A stretch of DNA of 64,000 nt from Spongilla lacustris (GCA_949361645.1 OX442417.1:10832309-10896308), one strand, 5' to 3'. Positions 23,601 to 35,686 are shown, counted from the first letter of the stretch. The notes: generated by a model not told the origin, from the sequence alone. Program-made: numbers and translations.

Positions 23601-24205
23601 AAATTAATTCATATGGTTATACCGGTACATGTATACACATGCATATAGACTGAGTTTGGATTTTTCTATGTATGAGTTATAAATAGGCTTCTTTGTTAGC
23701 ACCATAGAATAGCTTTTTCACGTTAGAAAAAAACAAGGGGGTGGAGAATACATGTACCAGTACTCCTGATGTTATCGCAGCCGGTGGCGATCACTATTTA
23801 AACATGTATGCTATATGCTGAAACGGCACTGGAACGAAAAGACTTAGTTTTGCGTACTCCGCGATGTACACAGGACATTAGATAGCGCTCGATGTGTTAA
23901 TTAATATTTACTCAGTTGCTAATTGATATAAATTATAACATATATATAGGCGTAAAAAAGCAGCATTTTAATACACTGAACGTATACGTACCTTCAAACT
24001 TGCTTGATACTTCGATGCCAAACATTTTATCCGTCCATTCTATTGTTTCATTTGTGTCCCAGCTTTTCATATCGTCCAGAGACACAGCTTCTTTTTCCAA
24101 GAAATCTACTTCTGGACACGGTTCATAATCACTAACCCGATCGATTCGATCTGCAGCATGTACATGTGCCGCCATATCATGTCCGTCACGGTGGTCTGCT
24201 CTCAT
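20673..24205 (-). CDS. CACTA-1 companion gene, divergent from the transposase
   Basis: A multi-exon minus-strand model. Exon 1 is 24205-23992 (start MRADHRDG; donor GAAG|GTACGT). Then come 22557-22293, 22242-22020, possibly a small exon about 21741-21708 (weak acceptor), 21375-20995 and 20914-20673 (stop). All junctions except the small exon keep phase by direct reading, including the T-rich acceptor before 22242. The protein has an acidic, Ser-rich N-terminal half. A basic segment (RKKIKIA) follows with a region ending ILDTLAERRRQVRKGHDYGK. Next is about 110 residues of hexapeptide repeat VDKVSK/E (18-bp DNA units), then a C-terminal part with KEISSTSIKAALKPLL. No family was recognised. It lies wholly inside the element and points away from the transposase, so it may be an accessory transposition protein or a captured gene. 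Confidence 0.6.
20995..21375 (-). repeat. 18-bp coding minisatellite in the companion gene
   Basis: About 20 copies of ACTTTGTCCACTTTCGAC-type units (plus strand), encoding VDKVSK/VDKVSE hexads with alternating charge. The frame is preserved throughout. Plus-strand ORFs over it are shadows. Confidence 0.95.
23204..23880. mobile_element. fold-back element in intron 1 of the companion gene
   Basis: Ends TAATGTCCTG / CAGGACATTA. Inverted segments include GTACGCAAAAC, AACAGATAA..GGCT.ATACAA and GGCCTTCAAAG, flanking a spacer near 23410-23460. A 25-base C run (23561-23585) interrupts the right arm. No gene. Confidence 0.75.
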
Positions 24206-25239
24206 TGAACGCGTGGAAACTAAGCCCTACGCCCCGAAAAATTGAAATGGTTACGTACACCCATAGCAACGAACCTGACAACCGATGCCCTTTAGAACCA
24301 GCTGTGCACGAGGTACATAAAACATTATCAACACCTAAAAGCCAGACTAGCAGTGATAAACACCTTTGAACTATATTGTAAGCAAAAATCACGTGCCCTG
24401 GTGTTGCCAACTGTCGGCTCTGGTTCTTCAAACCTATCGACTTACGCACGGCGATCACCGACTACATGTGTTCAAAAAACGACAACGACGCTCGGTGACT
24501 GAAGTGGAACATGCCAAAGCTATCACGGTAAAGTTAGTTGTTTGTACTGTCGTATTTTGGTACAGGTTAGTGGCAACGCATTTTCTGAAGTAGATTCCTA
24601 GCCTTTGAAAATCCACCATTTTGGTGTCTTTTTGGGGGTGGGGGAATTAATATTTGCGCAATGAAGTTTGGTTTTAACAGAGCGTTTAAAATATAGCCTT
24701 ACATTTCTTTTGACTCCATGCTCGTATGTAAATAGATTGAGCTTGAACTGAATTAGTATTTATTCTTTACTCCTTGGCTGGAGGGGGGATGGCAGCTACC
24801 AATTGTGGCTCAATACTTAGTAAGTGTTCTTGCACAATGCGCATCAGGTTCTGCATGTGGTTTTGGATTGGAGCAAATGTAAAGCCAAGAATTTGGCATG
24901 AATTGACTTGGCCCCCTAAAAAGGGGGCTGTTTCTCCTTTGGGGTTATCAGACTGGATATGTGGTGTATCCTTTCCTCACCAGCCAGACAGATTCCTGAT
25001 GATTTGAGCCACCTGAAACACCAGTGAGTTAGAATTGAGCCTTTGCTGTATGTTGTAACATACCGCCTTAGAAGCCTCAGTGTATTTCAAGGTATGGCAA
25101 GCCCAGCCTTAATCGCCGGCAATACATGTACCTGAATTTTAGTCCATGATGAGTAGGCAGCTGTAGTTTCCTGGTTAGCGCTGGTGACATGCATGAATGT
25201 CATTGGCAGAAGTGAGTGTATACATGTATATTATGTAAC

Positions 25240-26377
25240 CTTGGTACAAGTCAATGACATTCACTTAACTGCTTCCCCTGTAGCAAGTTGTATGATGGCT
25301 TTGTCAGGACTGGTAGAGATGGCCCTCTTCAGTAATCCCGCTGCTTGCTTTTTCTCAGGTGTAAGTGTTGGTACACACTCATGCTCTTCATAGCCACCAT
25401 CCTTAATATCCCTGCTGCAGTCTGTATACAGTGCTCCAGAACATCTGACAGCAGCATTATCACACTTGATGATAGTTGACTAGGGGACCATCCTGGTGAC
25501 CATCCTCTGAGCAGCAGATGACTATCCTCTGAGCAGCAGGGGACCATCTTCTGAGCAGCATGGGATCATCCTCTGAGCAGCAGGGTCACCACCCTCTGAG
25601 CAGCAGGGGACCATCCTCTGAGCAGCAAGGGACCATCCTCTGAGCAGCAGGGGATCGTCCTCTGAGCAGCAGGGGATCATCCTCTGAGTAGCAGGGGACC
25701 ATCCTCTGAGTAGCAGGGGACCGACCTCTGAGCAGCAGGGGACCATCCTCTGAGCAGCAGGGGACTATCCTCTGAGCAGCAGGGAACCATTCTCTGGGCA
25801 GCATGGGACCATCCTCTGGGCAGCATGGGACCATCTCTGAGCAACATGGGACCATCTCAGAGCAGCAGAGGTCTATCTGTCCTCTGAGCAGCATGGACGG
25901 TTCATAGCATCATATGCTGCTATCCACTTTCGGAGGCATTTGGAGCACACCAGTGCACCACACAGCACTTCCAGTGGCTGTGAGAGCTGGTGTTGGAGCA
26001 CAGTGCACACTTCAGCTTCTTTAGCATTGACATTTTGTTAGCTCTTGCCAAAGGTGGGCTAGGCTCACTATGGAGAACTAGAGGAGGGGCAATCTTCTCA
26101 AGATGACCTCTACTAAGTGTTTACCTCTCATGATGTCATATGTTTACTTGTTTTGCCACTCAAATAGCATCACTGCACATTTGTGATGCACTCACTTTGT
26201 GATGGCACAGATGGTTCTCTAGATACCCAGCTTACATTGCATGCAGAACATCTCAGGGTGACATCATCCCCAGATGTGTCAATGTCAAAAGGTATTTTCA
26301 GCTCAGCTGAGAATGCTATGCACTCAGAGCTGGTTCTTTTCTTTGCCCTGTACTTCGTTAGCCTCTGCCCACACACT
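25240..26377 (-). pseudogene. RING-finger-like protein remnant carried by the nested element
   Basis: Exon 26377-26236 (acceptor CATTGCAG, donor AAT|GTAAGC) encodes a basic segment and ends TLRCSACN. Further along the minus strand, 26035-25890 reads QLSQPLEVLCGALVCSKCLRKW. This is like the RING core of RAG1-N-like transposon proteins, though an expected Cys and the His of the CGH.VC motif are absent. After the minisatellite, 25420-25250 reads EEHECVPTLTPEK then LLKRA and DKAIIQLATGEA, which resembles the segment that follows the RING in such proteins. Exon order and frame are otherwise broken. The family assignment is inference from short motifs. Confidence 0.4.
25488..25900. repeat. 22-bp minisatellite (CCTCTGAGCAGCAGGGGACC)
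   Basis: About 18 copies of a ~22-bp unit. The unit also occurs once in the adjoining coding remnant, where the minus strand reads CCSED, so the array seems to have grown from coding sequence. Confidence 0.95.
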
Positions 26378-26949
26378 CTGCAATGTATGGAAATTGTAAT
26401 CCATACCTATAATGTTTATATGTATAGCGCAAAACCACAACGTACGTCGATTATTCATGAAATACGCTCAGCTTGTTCGTGGTGACAGAAAATGCGTTGC
26501 CACTTCAGGTTAGTAAATTCTGGTAGCCACATGCCTCCTGAGCATCGCTGTAGTACTCTTACCTTCCAGTTCAGTCACCAAAGGCTATGTCGTCGAATTT
26601 AGTAACGCCCTCCTTCTAAATACGTATCGCGTGACCTTGCTAAACGGTATGCGCATGCTATCGATGTGGAATTTCAATTGTGCGCATCGATTGGACATGA
26701 CAGGAAAAGGAATGCAGTGCTTAAGTTCGTTTTCACTTTTTGATTTGCTAGTTCTGGTGAGTCATGGTTTGCTTTTAAACATCAGATGTCTATAATGAGC
26801 CATCAGTTTAGAAATATATGGTAATACCGTAAATGATCCAATTATTGACTTAGTTTCCAGCCGCATACAACCGTGCCGTCCGTTCACTCACGTGATCCGA
26901 GAGGCACGTGCGCACTTAATATTTGCATACCTACATGTATATGCATTCG

Positions 26950-28699
26950 ATGTCGTCGTCGTCGTCTCCGGCGGCACCAGCTGTAGTAAAAGAAAATCGC
27001 GATCATTCCAATTTATGGAGGCGTACACAGGTGTGCTACTGCGATTGCCAAGCCGTAGACTATGTTCACACGCACTGCCCATGCGTCGATTGCAAGGGAA
27101 CTCAGGGTAGTTAAGGCTGCCTCATGTTAAAAATCTTGTTTTCGTGTTGTTGACACATTGTCAACATTCATGTTTGTATTACATCATTATGACGTTATGC
27201 GGATCGTTACTTATCGATCTCCCGTTAGCGTATGACGTCTACTTTTGTACAACTTTCATACCTATTATGACCCTAGATAGATCCACAGCATAACATTTGC
27301 GTTATATGCTCCCAAACTAACGATTGCCAAAAATTAACAGCAGCTGTCGAGCAACACTAATCAGCCGCCTGGTTATTTTTTAATAACCACTGTACTTGAC
27401 CCGCGTATTAACGAACTTCTAAAACGCCGGGGTGAAAATGCAGCTCGAAGGTAACTTTTTAATGCTTGGCAGGTTCCTCTAGGTTGATACTTATGGCTTA
27501 TGATTGGGGATTTCAATAACTGGACCGTGCATCGAAGATTCATTAGTCTTTGTGCAGCTGGTCGGCCATTTTGAACTTTGTGCATGGTTGTTGTGAGTAC
27601 AGCAAGCCAATTATTTAAATTCCCCAGTCGGCATAATACGTGCAAACATATGGGGATTTTAAATACCCCATTAGTTTTCTAAGACACGGATCGCAACATC
27701 CTGGCATACAGCCGTAATTGGATATATCGCCGTATTCCAAGCGGTTACATACCGCAGGGTGGTTTTCTAATCATAGAACGTTACAAATAGTTGGAACAGT
27801 GTATAAAATACACTCGTCTAAAGTTTCTATCATAGGGGACGCTTCTTGCGTGGGATTTGACTTTTTGTACATAGTCGCCATTTTTTATGACGTAAATTCA
27901 TTAAGTGGCAGCCTTAAGTACGCTGAGAAAGGCAGTATCTCGCTCTACTGAATACCGCCACTGGGAAGATCATAATACATTACTTGCCGAAAAATGTCAT
28001 GACGACGTTCAAAACTCTGAAGCAGCAGATCTAGAACCTTGGGGATTTGACGCTACTGAAGAATCTGTGGAGGACGACGTTAAAGTTGAAGAATCTGAAG
28101 ACGACGTTGAATTTGAAGACGACGTTGAAGTTGAAGAATCTGAGGACGGCGTCGAATTTGAAGACGAAAGAATTCGAGGTTGCTATCAGAATGCAGCTAT
28201 TTCGCCTCAAGTTAGTGACTCACTTGAAGAATGCGATGAGAATGATGATATTTCTAGCATGCCGTCTTCGCAATCTGACAGTGTTGATGCACATTTATGT
28301 TGTACTTCTTCAAACGATGATGGAGGTGCCACTGCCATGTCTAACAGCACAAGCAATCCACTTGGCCCCAGCTCTCATGAGGATATTATCACTAAAGCAG
28401 TTATTGAAGCTATGACGATCCAGGAATTTTCACAAAGAAATTTTATGAATGTCTTGAGCTTTGGAAAAAAGTTGTATCTACTGTGTAAAGATCATCAGCA
28501 GAATGAAAAATACTGGCCAACCACTTGGCATGCTTGTATGAGATTGCTTAAAAAGAAAGGTTACAAAGATCCAATTGAGTACAGCATATGTTTAAATGGT
28601 AAACATTATTGCACTTATGATGTACTTGTATCCAAGAGTGATGCTTGCAGGTATGTGGAATTTTTTTTACAATGTGCATGCAATATTACACCTCTATGT

Positions 28700-28767
<68 letters not shown>

Positions 28768-31700
28768 GATTTTCATAGGTACTGTGGACAAATACCTTAC
28801 TTTTACCTACCACTTCGTCATAAAATTGAACAGTGGTGTCAAGACAAAAATCAATGCATTAAAATGACTGCACATTGGAATGAAAAGGAGCACTGGTTAG
28901 GTGTTTTAGGTGGATGGAATCCAAAATAAGAGATCTGGGATGGGAAGAGATTTGGAGAAATGTCGTGGTTTTGGGATCCGAACGCTAAATGGACCCTGCC
29001 ATGCCGATGTTTACAATGCAGTATGATTGTAAGTGCAGCCACTATTGATGAAGCAATTTCACATTGCAGGGCAGCCAAAAGTTGTGTGGAAATTCAGCGC
29101 CAAGAATGTCACCATATATTTGACCATGCACCAAAATTTGCACATGGTGATCCACGGAACATAGCATTAATTGGTCATTGGGATGGCTGGCAACCATTTA
29201 GCACTTCTGGAAAGCATGGGTGTGGTAAGCTATCAGTACTAATTTTTATTTTATTTGTATCAGTGTATGTAATCCTATCCCATCTGCAAGGGGCAATTGA
29301 AGTTTCAATAGCCACCATGAAAAAAGCTGATTGGTGCAAAGTGGATGAAGTGTATGTTGTTGGATTTGTACCAAGTTATATTCTTCCAAAAAAACGTCCT
29401 ATAACTCTTGATCCTTTTCTCCATCCACTTATGGAAGAGATAGAAGATCTATTTATTAATGGTAAGTACAAAGTTGCGGTATTTGTGTAACATACAGTGA
29501 TGATATAACAGGTTTAGAAGTGAACTATACTGCAACAATTGCTGGTATATCACCCGGAAAGGCTACCATTAGGTGCTGCATACATCTTTGGACTGGGGAT
29601 TATCCAGCACAGTGTGAAGTGGGGAAATTTTTTAAGAATGGCATAAGCCCTTGCAGAAGATGTGAAGTAAAAGGTGAACTTTGCACTAATGTTGCAATAT
29701 GTTAATTATAACTGCTTGCTTTCAGGAAGTCCAAGTGTTAACAGTACACAATATTACTATGGAGATTATCGTTATCACTGTCGTCATCCCTGGCCAAAGC
29801 GAGAACTGAGAAGCTGTGTTGAACAAATGAGATCTATTGATGCTGAAGATCGTCCTTCAAAACGTTCAGATATGGCTAAATTAAGTGGATTAACAGGCCT
29901 TTCTATCTTGCATCGTTTATTTTCTTTGTATGGATTTAATGTCCTCTCTCATTTAGTACTTGATGCTATGCACATCATTCCTCTAAATGTTATCAGTCAT
30001 CATCTTCATCATTACTTTGATGACAAAATAGTAAGAATGGATGATGTTGAACTAAGATTGAAACACATGTCTTGGACACAAGGTGAGTGCGCTGTCATAG
30101 GCATGCAGCATGCAAATTATACCATAATTTTGTCTACACTATAATGCAAACCTTTCATACCAGCATAACTCAGGATTGAGATCAATAACTTTATGGTAAA
30201 TAATAACAATGTACCTATAGGGTTTGTAATTATGTCAAAGCCTTCGGCACAAAGCCAACACATTCAAAGCAACATTATTCAAGATTCGAATCAAACCTGA
30301 ATATGCAATTTAAAAGCACAATAGTGAGTTATTACATATTTTGCTTAAAGTTGAAGCTGTTGACACCTTTTTCGCATAACACATTAAATGAAGTAAGAAC
30401 CACTATTTTGTATTGTATTTAATTTTTGCTATTTCATAATTCTCAATATTAAACAGTGTTGCATTCTTTTGTGGTATCAGTTATAATACATCAAATTGCA
30501 GAGATGAAGGATGGAAGATTACCGATGGCTATTACTAAAAACCTAGGATATTGGAAAGCAGAGGAATTCGTTAAATTTGCTTATCCTGCTTCAGAATGTA
30601 TCTTAGGAGGGTTGCTTCCAGATGCTGAGTATCATATTTGGATTCTGATATGTTGCATCACTGAACTGCTATTTAATACAGGACGAAGTGGTTTTAGTGA
30701 TCAAGATAGTGAACTTTTGTCACATTTTATTGCAAGACACAATATACTTACTGAAGAAGTTCAGGGCAGTAAAAGTTGTGTTGTATCACTGCATCACTTA
30801 ATGCACATTGTTGATGACATTGAAGAGTTTTCAACAGTTGACAACTACTGGTGTTTTTCTTTTGAAAGGGCTGTAAGTAAGTATGTTTCAAAGTCTAGTA
30901 ACAAGAAGAATTTGGAATTAACTTATGCTAAGTCAGAGTGTCGTAGAGAGTTTCTGAAGTTTTATAGTGGAGGAGGGACAAGTATATTTGAAAGGATAAT
31001 AGATAATCTGGTATGTGGCTTGGCAATGATATTCAGTGTTATAACCCATGTGCAACATCCCTTGCAGTTCCATGTCAACAACATTGCAGAGGCCCATAGG
31101 TTAAATGAACAAGGACTTGGACAGGGTGGAATTCTTATTGGGAAAAAGCGGCATGATATACTAGAGGCAAGGGAAGCAATATTGCTACAAGAAACACTTC
31201 ATCTACCAACTGTTCAGGACCACATTGTTCGTGCAAGAAGTATTTTTATGCCAAAACACCAATACAGTGGTACAGTTTATCGACTAGGAGAGCTAGTCCT
31301 AATTACTGATCCTAAATGCGATGACAGTGTTGAAGTTATCGTAATAACAAGCATATTTTCAACTCAAGGTATGAACAGTGCATTGGTGATGGGTGATCTC
31401 TATTCTAAAATAACTAATACTACTGGACATGTGCATCTACATGAGTATAGTGGAAACCCGTATGTGAAACCAACTTCAATCAAAAGGATTGTACCTTGCT
31501 GTTGCATCAAAAGAAAGATTATGCTGTTTCCTGAACATGAAAACTTAGAGGATCCCAAATGTTTTATTGTAATTGATTATCAAAGGCCATCCATTCCAAT
31601 TTCTGTTAATGATATCATTATTCCTTTCTTCCCCATTGCTGGAGATATGATAAAAGTGAAAGGTACTTTGGAAGAGGACATATGGTTGGCACATGTTCAA

Positions 31701-31883
31701 AATGTTCACATAGGTGATCACACTTGCAAGGTCCACTTTTATGTGCAAGATTTGTCCTACTCTGGTGTAGGTGTCAAATTCAAACAAGAATGTACAAGAA
31801 TGGAAGAAATTCATTGGGCTTCTATCTTAGGAGCTGCAACAGGAGCCTGGATGGGGAAGTATTGGATGCAGGACAGTATATGA
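26950..31883 (+). CDS. CACTA-1 transposase (tnp2 / Transposase_21 type), seven exons, one in-frame stop
   Basis: Exons 26950-27106, 27912-28650, 28779-29224, 29291-29461, 29512-29673, 29726-30082 and 30502-31883 keep phase throughout and sum to 3414 nt (1138 codons). Donors are GT and acceptors AG; introns are 805, 128, 66, 50, 52 and 419 nt. An in-frame ATG at 26923 could start nine codons earlier. The N-terminus has a Cys cluster (CYCDC..., CPCVDC), followed by an acidic stretch. Tnp2-type motifs come next: GHWDGWQPF, VGFVPSYILPKKRP, DPFLHPLMEEI and VLDAMHIIPLNV. The last exon carries a DUF4218-like block (LHHLMHIVDDIEEF ... FSFERAVSKYV). TAA at 28927-28929 interrupts the frame at NPK|EIWDG. 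It is either a disabling mutation or lies in a 30-nt intron (28901-28930, GT...AG, frame-preserving). The enzyme would cut and re-insert CACTA ends in the nucleus. Confidence 0.88.
28705..28766 (+). repeat. (GT)31 microsatellite in transposase intron 2
   Basis: Unbroken GT repeat ending 12 bases before the exon 3 acceptor (28777-28778). Confidence 0.98.
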
Positions 31884-32785
31884 ATTTGTATATTCAAAAT
31901 ACCGAGTTCAATGCTGTTTATTTGTCAGCAATAAAAAAACTTTATCACACCTACCACACATTAAGGTTTCAATTTAGTTTTTTTGTTAGGGTATCCGTTT
32001 TGACATAGAAAAATATAAGTTGCAGCGTTTATAATTAATGGTTTCACTCCAAGATTGGCAAATGAAACACAGCACTTTTTCATACATTCAATATAGGATA
32101 TCCAGTTGATGTTGTATATATGCATTCCAACTTATATTAAGGTTAATGTTTTTCAAAAATACAATATAGTTTTTAAAATCCCAACACATCCCAATATTGG
32201 ATATCCAATTCCCCACTTTGGGTATTCATTGCAAAAAATTATACAATATTATAATTAATTGCTTATACATCCCAATATTATATTACATATATTCATTCAA
32301 CTTAGAAACACAATATGATTTTAAAATCTCAATCTTGGATATACGGGTAGAAATTAAATATTCCATCTTTGGATTAATGATTGGGAAGCACAGTTCTGTT
32401 TATAAATCCCAATACAGGATATTCAGTTCCCATTATTGTAAATAAATTCCGGCCTAGCTAATACATCATTGGGATAACGTATTCCAATATTGTAAACTAC
32501 TTTCCCAAGGTCAAGCTTTATTGTTCCAATGTTGGATCACATGTTTTCCAAGATGAGATTAAATCATCCATCTGTAGGACTGCCCCAAACAGCATACTGG
32601 TTTTGAATCCTTACTGAGACCATTCATAAAGTAATGTGAGTCACACTTGCACGAATTAGTCATTGTGATGTGAAACTTTTCTTGTCCGTAGGTTGGGAAA
32701 TTCTGTACAATCCCGAGTTTGGAATGCATTATGGGGTGGGAAAACATGATTTCCCAATATTGGTACGGCAACATTTTTTCCTGTG
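31884..32785. repeat. CACTA-1 right subterminal repeat region and terminal repeat
   Basis: Many copies of (T)CCAATATTGG, CCCAATA and TTGGATATCC words in both orientations between 32050 and 32560. The 37-bp terminal repeat follows at 32749-32785. Clustered short subterminal motifs are where CACTA accessory proteins bind in plants; here the role is inferred. Confidence 0.8.
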
Positions 32786-33139
32786 AAAGCATGTCATTAC
32801 AGTGATGACGCGTTGTTGTGATTTGTCGGGGAATAACTCTTAAAAGTAAAACTGTATCAGCCTGTTCTACAAATTTAACAGGCGAGCCAGAGTTGGCTAT
32901 ATAGCATTTCACCAACTGAATCAAAAGTAGCATGGGTGCACTTAGCGCGAAACGTACGTATTTAACAAACATCAAGCCCTAAGTACATGTAGAATCAAAA
33001 ACTCTCCTACGTGATGAAAGTCTCCAGACTATTTTTTCACCCTTCCTTGGCCTTCCTCTCGCTCGACCGCTCTTGTACAAGCACAGGAACGTCTTCTAGT
33101 GCCTTCCACCTCCCAACTTCTTCGCTTTCTATTTCTGGT

Positions 33140-33181
<42 letters not shown>

Positions 33182-33870
33182 CATGCGTGTATGCATTAGG
33201 TAGGTTCTGGAAAGAACAAGTACCTGAAACAGTATCTCAGACTTGGAAACTGCTGCATGCGCCAGAAGCCATTGCGTTATTATTACGATAAGTTGTGACG
33301 TCAAAGTGGACGAAAATACCTTAACGTATACGGAAAAATGTTAAAATTTCTATCCGATAATGGAATTTTTAACTTTGGCAAATTGCAACTTACGATCGCA
33401 ATGACGGATAAGAGTTAAATGTTTCATATATTAACTACAGGGACTTTGCAATGTAACGAACAAAGAATTAAACCTTACCTCGGAACTTTTCAGGAGTTTT
33501 TTCCTTAACCGCTACCCACCTTCAATTTTTTACAATCTTGAACCGATCTCCATAACTAGAGGTCGTGTAATAATCAAACTGCTCATGGACATGCAAACTA
33601 TGATGGTGCAGTTGTGTTGTAAATTTGAAGCCTTAACTCCATTTCATTCATGAGTTATAAACAAAAAATGTTGTTTTTACCCTATGTTACATGTTGTGGT
33701 CCTGAAATAAAAACACATCACGTGACACAACATAAATTCACAGGATTATACAAAAAAAAAACAGGCTGATTCCAAAAATGTAATTATTTTTTCCACATCA
33801 TGTTTGGTTACAGAATTATGGCTAAAAAACTAGACATTCTCATTTTTCCCTCTCTTTGTGAGAAGCACTG
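32786..33870. other. no gene seen; poly-C run
   Basis: Contains a 37-base C run (33141-33177). ORFs across it are artefacts. No coding similarity. Confidence 0.4.
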
Positions 33871-34939
33871 TACACACCCACAATCCCTAGGCACTCCACA
33901 CATGTACATGTACACACCCACAATCCCTAGGCACTCCACACATCTACACACCCACAATCCCTATGCACTCCCCACATGTACATACCCAATCCCTAGGCAC
34001 TACACGCATGTACACACCCACAATCCCTATGCACTCCACACATGTACACACCCGCAATCCCGACACTTCACACATGTACACACCCACAATCCCTAGGCAC
34101 TCCACACAACTACACACCCACAATCCCTATACACTCCACACATGTACACACCCACAATCCCTATACACTCCACACATGTACACACCCCCAATCCCTATGC
34201 ACTCCACACATGTACACACTCACAATCCCTAGACACTTCACACATGCACACACCCACAATCCCCATATACCCTCCACACATGTACACACCTGCAATCCCT
34301 AGGCACTCCACACATGTACACACCCACAATCTCTATACACTCCACACGTGTACACACCCACAATCCCTAACACTCCACACATGTACACACCCACAATTCC
34401 TATACACTCCACACATGTATGTACACACCCACAATCCCTATTCACTCCACACATGTACACACCCACGAATCCCTATGCACACCACACATGTACACACCCA
34501 CAATCCCTAGGCACTCCACACATCTACACACCCACAATCCCTAGGCACTCCACACATGTACACACCCACAATCCCTATACACTCCACACATGTACATACC
34601 CACAACCCACGCATCTACATATCCACAATCCCTATGCACTCCACACATGTACACACCCACAATCCACTCATGTACACACCCACAATCCCTAGGCACTCCA
34701 CATATCTACACACCCACAATCCCTAGGCACAGCACTCCACACATGTACACACCCACAGCCCACACATGTACACACCCACAATCCCTAGGCACTCCACACA
34801 TGTACACACCCACAATCCCTATGCACTCCACACAACTGCACACCCACCATCCACACATCTACACACCCACAATCCCTAGGCACAGCACTCCACACATGTA
34901 CACACCCACAATCCCTAGGCACTCCAAAACTGTACCCAC
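33871..34939. repeat. minisatellite, 30-40 bp unit
   Basis: About 30 copies of TACACACCCACAATCCCTAGGCACTCCACACATG and variants, some shortened. All three plus-strand frames stay open (CTHPQSL, THNPY and similar), which reflects the repeat, not a gene. Confidence 0.97.
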
Positions 34940-34994
34940 CTCTACACAACAGGGTGTTCATAAAGATGGCATATTTGGAGAGATTAGGCTGTAA

Positions 34995-35633
34995 TACCCC
35001 GTTTACACGACACAATTTTTCCGTGCCAGCACGATACGATATGGCTCGGCACGGTACGGTTCGGTTAAAATTTGACGTGTAAACCCTGTCAAAACCGTGC
35101 CGTACCGTTCCGAGCCAGCACGGTTGCAATAACCAGGCTACCCGGCACGGCACGGCTCGATTGTGGTAGATCGGGATATGATAGCAATTGAGCATGCGTA
35201 GAACTGGTTTCCATAGTATTAAAATGGTGGATTGGACGAAACAAACGGGTGATAAAGATTTGGGGAGAGGAATCGATGCAAGTGCAACTGGAAAACTGGG
35301 GGGAAAAAATCAATTGGTGTACAACAAGATCGGTACTGAGGCCATTTGAGGTGTATTGGATGGCCATTGCCATAATATTGCGTATGTTACGAGAAAAAAA
35401 TCGCTCTCCTTCTTTTGTGCATCTGATGCCTCCTTTTCTCGATTGCGCGGAAGGTTGTAAACAAGGCATCCATTTTTATTTCTGGCAATTATTGTAGTTA
35501 ATTACGGAATTGCTTTTTAAAAACCATTCTATACCACATAGCCACAAACGCGTGTAAACGTTACTCGATAACCGTTCCGTACCGTGCCATGCTGAGCCGT
35601 TCCGTACCGTACCATCGTCGTGTAAACGCGGTA
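34995..35633 (+). mobile_element. Harbinger-type non-autonomous element, TAA duplication
   Basis: Ends TACCCCGTTTACACGAC and, inverted, TACCGCGTTTACACGAC. They are flanked by TAA on both sides (34992-34994 and 35634-35636), the PIF/Harbinger duplication. Subterminal CGGCACGG/CCGTACCG words recur near both ends. Minisatellite copies lie on both sides (33871-34939 and 35687-35728), so it inserted in or beside the array. Confidence 0.88.
35224..35497 (+). pseudogene. Myb/SANT-like domain remnant of a Harbinger DNA-binding protein
   Basis: From ATG 35224 the frame reads MVDWTKQT; after a small shift it continues as VIKIWGEESMQVQLEN, and the open frame ends at 35497. The W-T-x-x-x-T...LI.IWGEE..Q.QLE pattern is the trihelix/Myb-like domain of Harbinger accessory proteins. 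The third helix and the rest are unclear, and no DDE transposase is present. It is a leftover of the autonomous parent inside a deletion derivative. Confidence 0.6.
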
Positions 35634-35686
35634 TAAGATGTAGTTTTGATCGCGATGAGAATACTGAATAAGTAATGGCACACACA

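Larger units (their letters stand above)
24569..26505. mobile_element. nested DNA transposon with AGTGGCAACGCATTTTCTG ends
   Basis: A perfect 19-bp inverted repeat, AGTGGCAACGCATTTTCTG, at both ends. It is flanked by CAGGTT (24563-24568 and 26506-26511), with one base of ambiguity at the right junction. It sits between the divergent genes of CACTA-1. It carries minus-strand coding remnants and a minisatellite. The duplication length (6-8 bp) would allow an hAT-like assignment, but no transposase core was recognised. Confidence 0.75.
20147..32785 (+). mobile_element. CACTA-1: 12.6-kb CACTA/EnSpm-like DNA transposon
   Basis: The ends are perfect 37-bp inverted repeats (20147-20183, 32749-32785) starting CACAGGAAAAAATGTTGCCG. 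Beyond them the similarity goes on as TTGGGAAATCAT..TTTCCCACCC with a small duplication at the left. Subterminal regions on both sides are full of CCAATATTGG-like words, as in CACTA elements. It carries a tnp2-type transposase on the plus strand and a companion gene on the minus strand. The flanking trinucleotides (GTC left, AAA right) do not match, so no target duplication is visible. A fold-back element (23204-23880) and a second transposon (24569-26505) are nested inside. Confidence 0.85.

Noticed and set aside
28596..28778. Alternative open frames running through the GT repeat
   Set aside because: The repeat lies in an intron; the exons on both sides join in phase without it.
33871..34939. 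CRISPR-like regularly spaced repeat
   Set aside because: There are no unique spacers, the unit is continuous and variable in length, and the genome is eukaryotic. It is a minisatellite.
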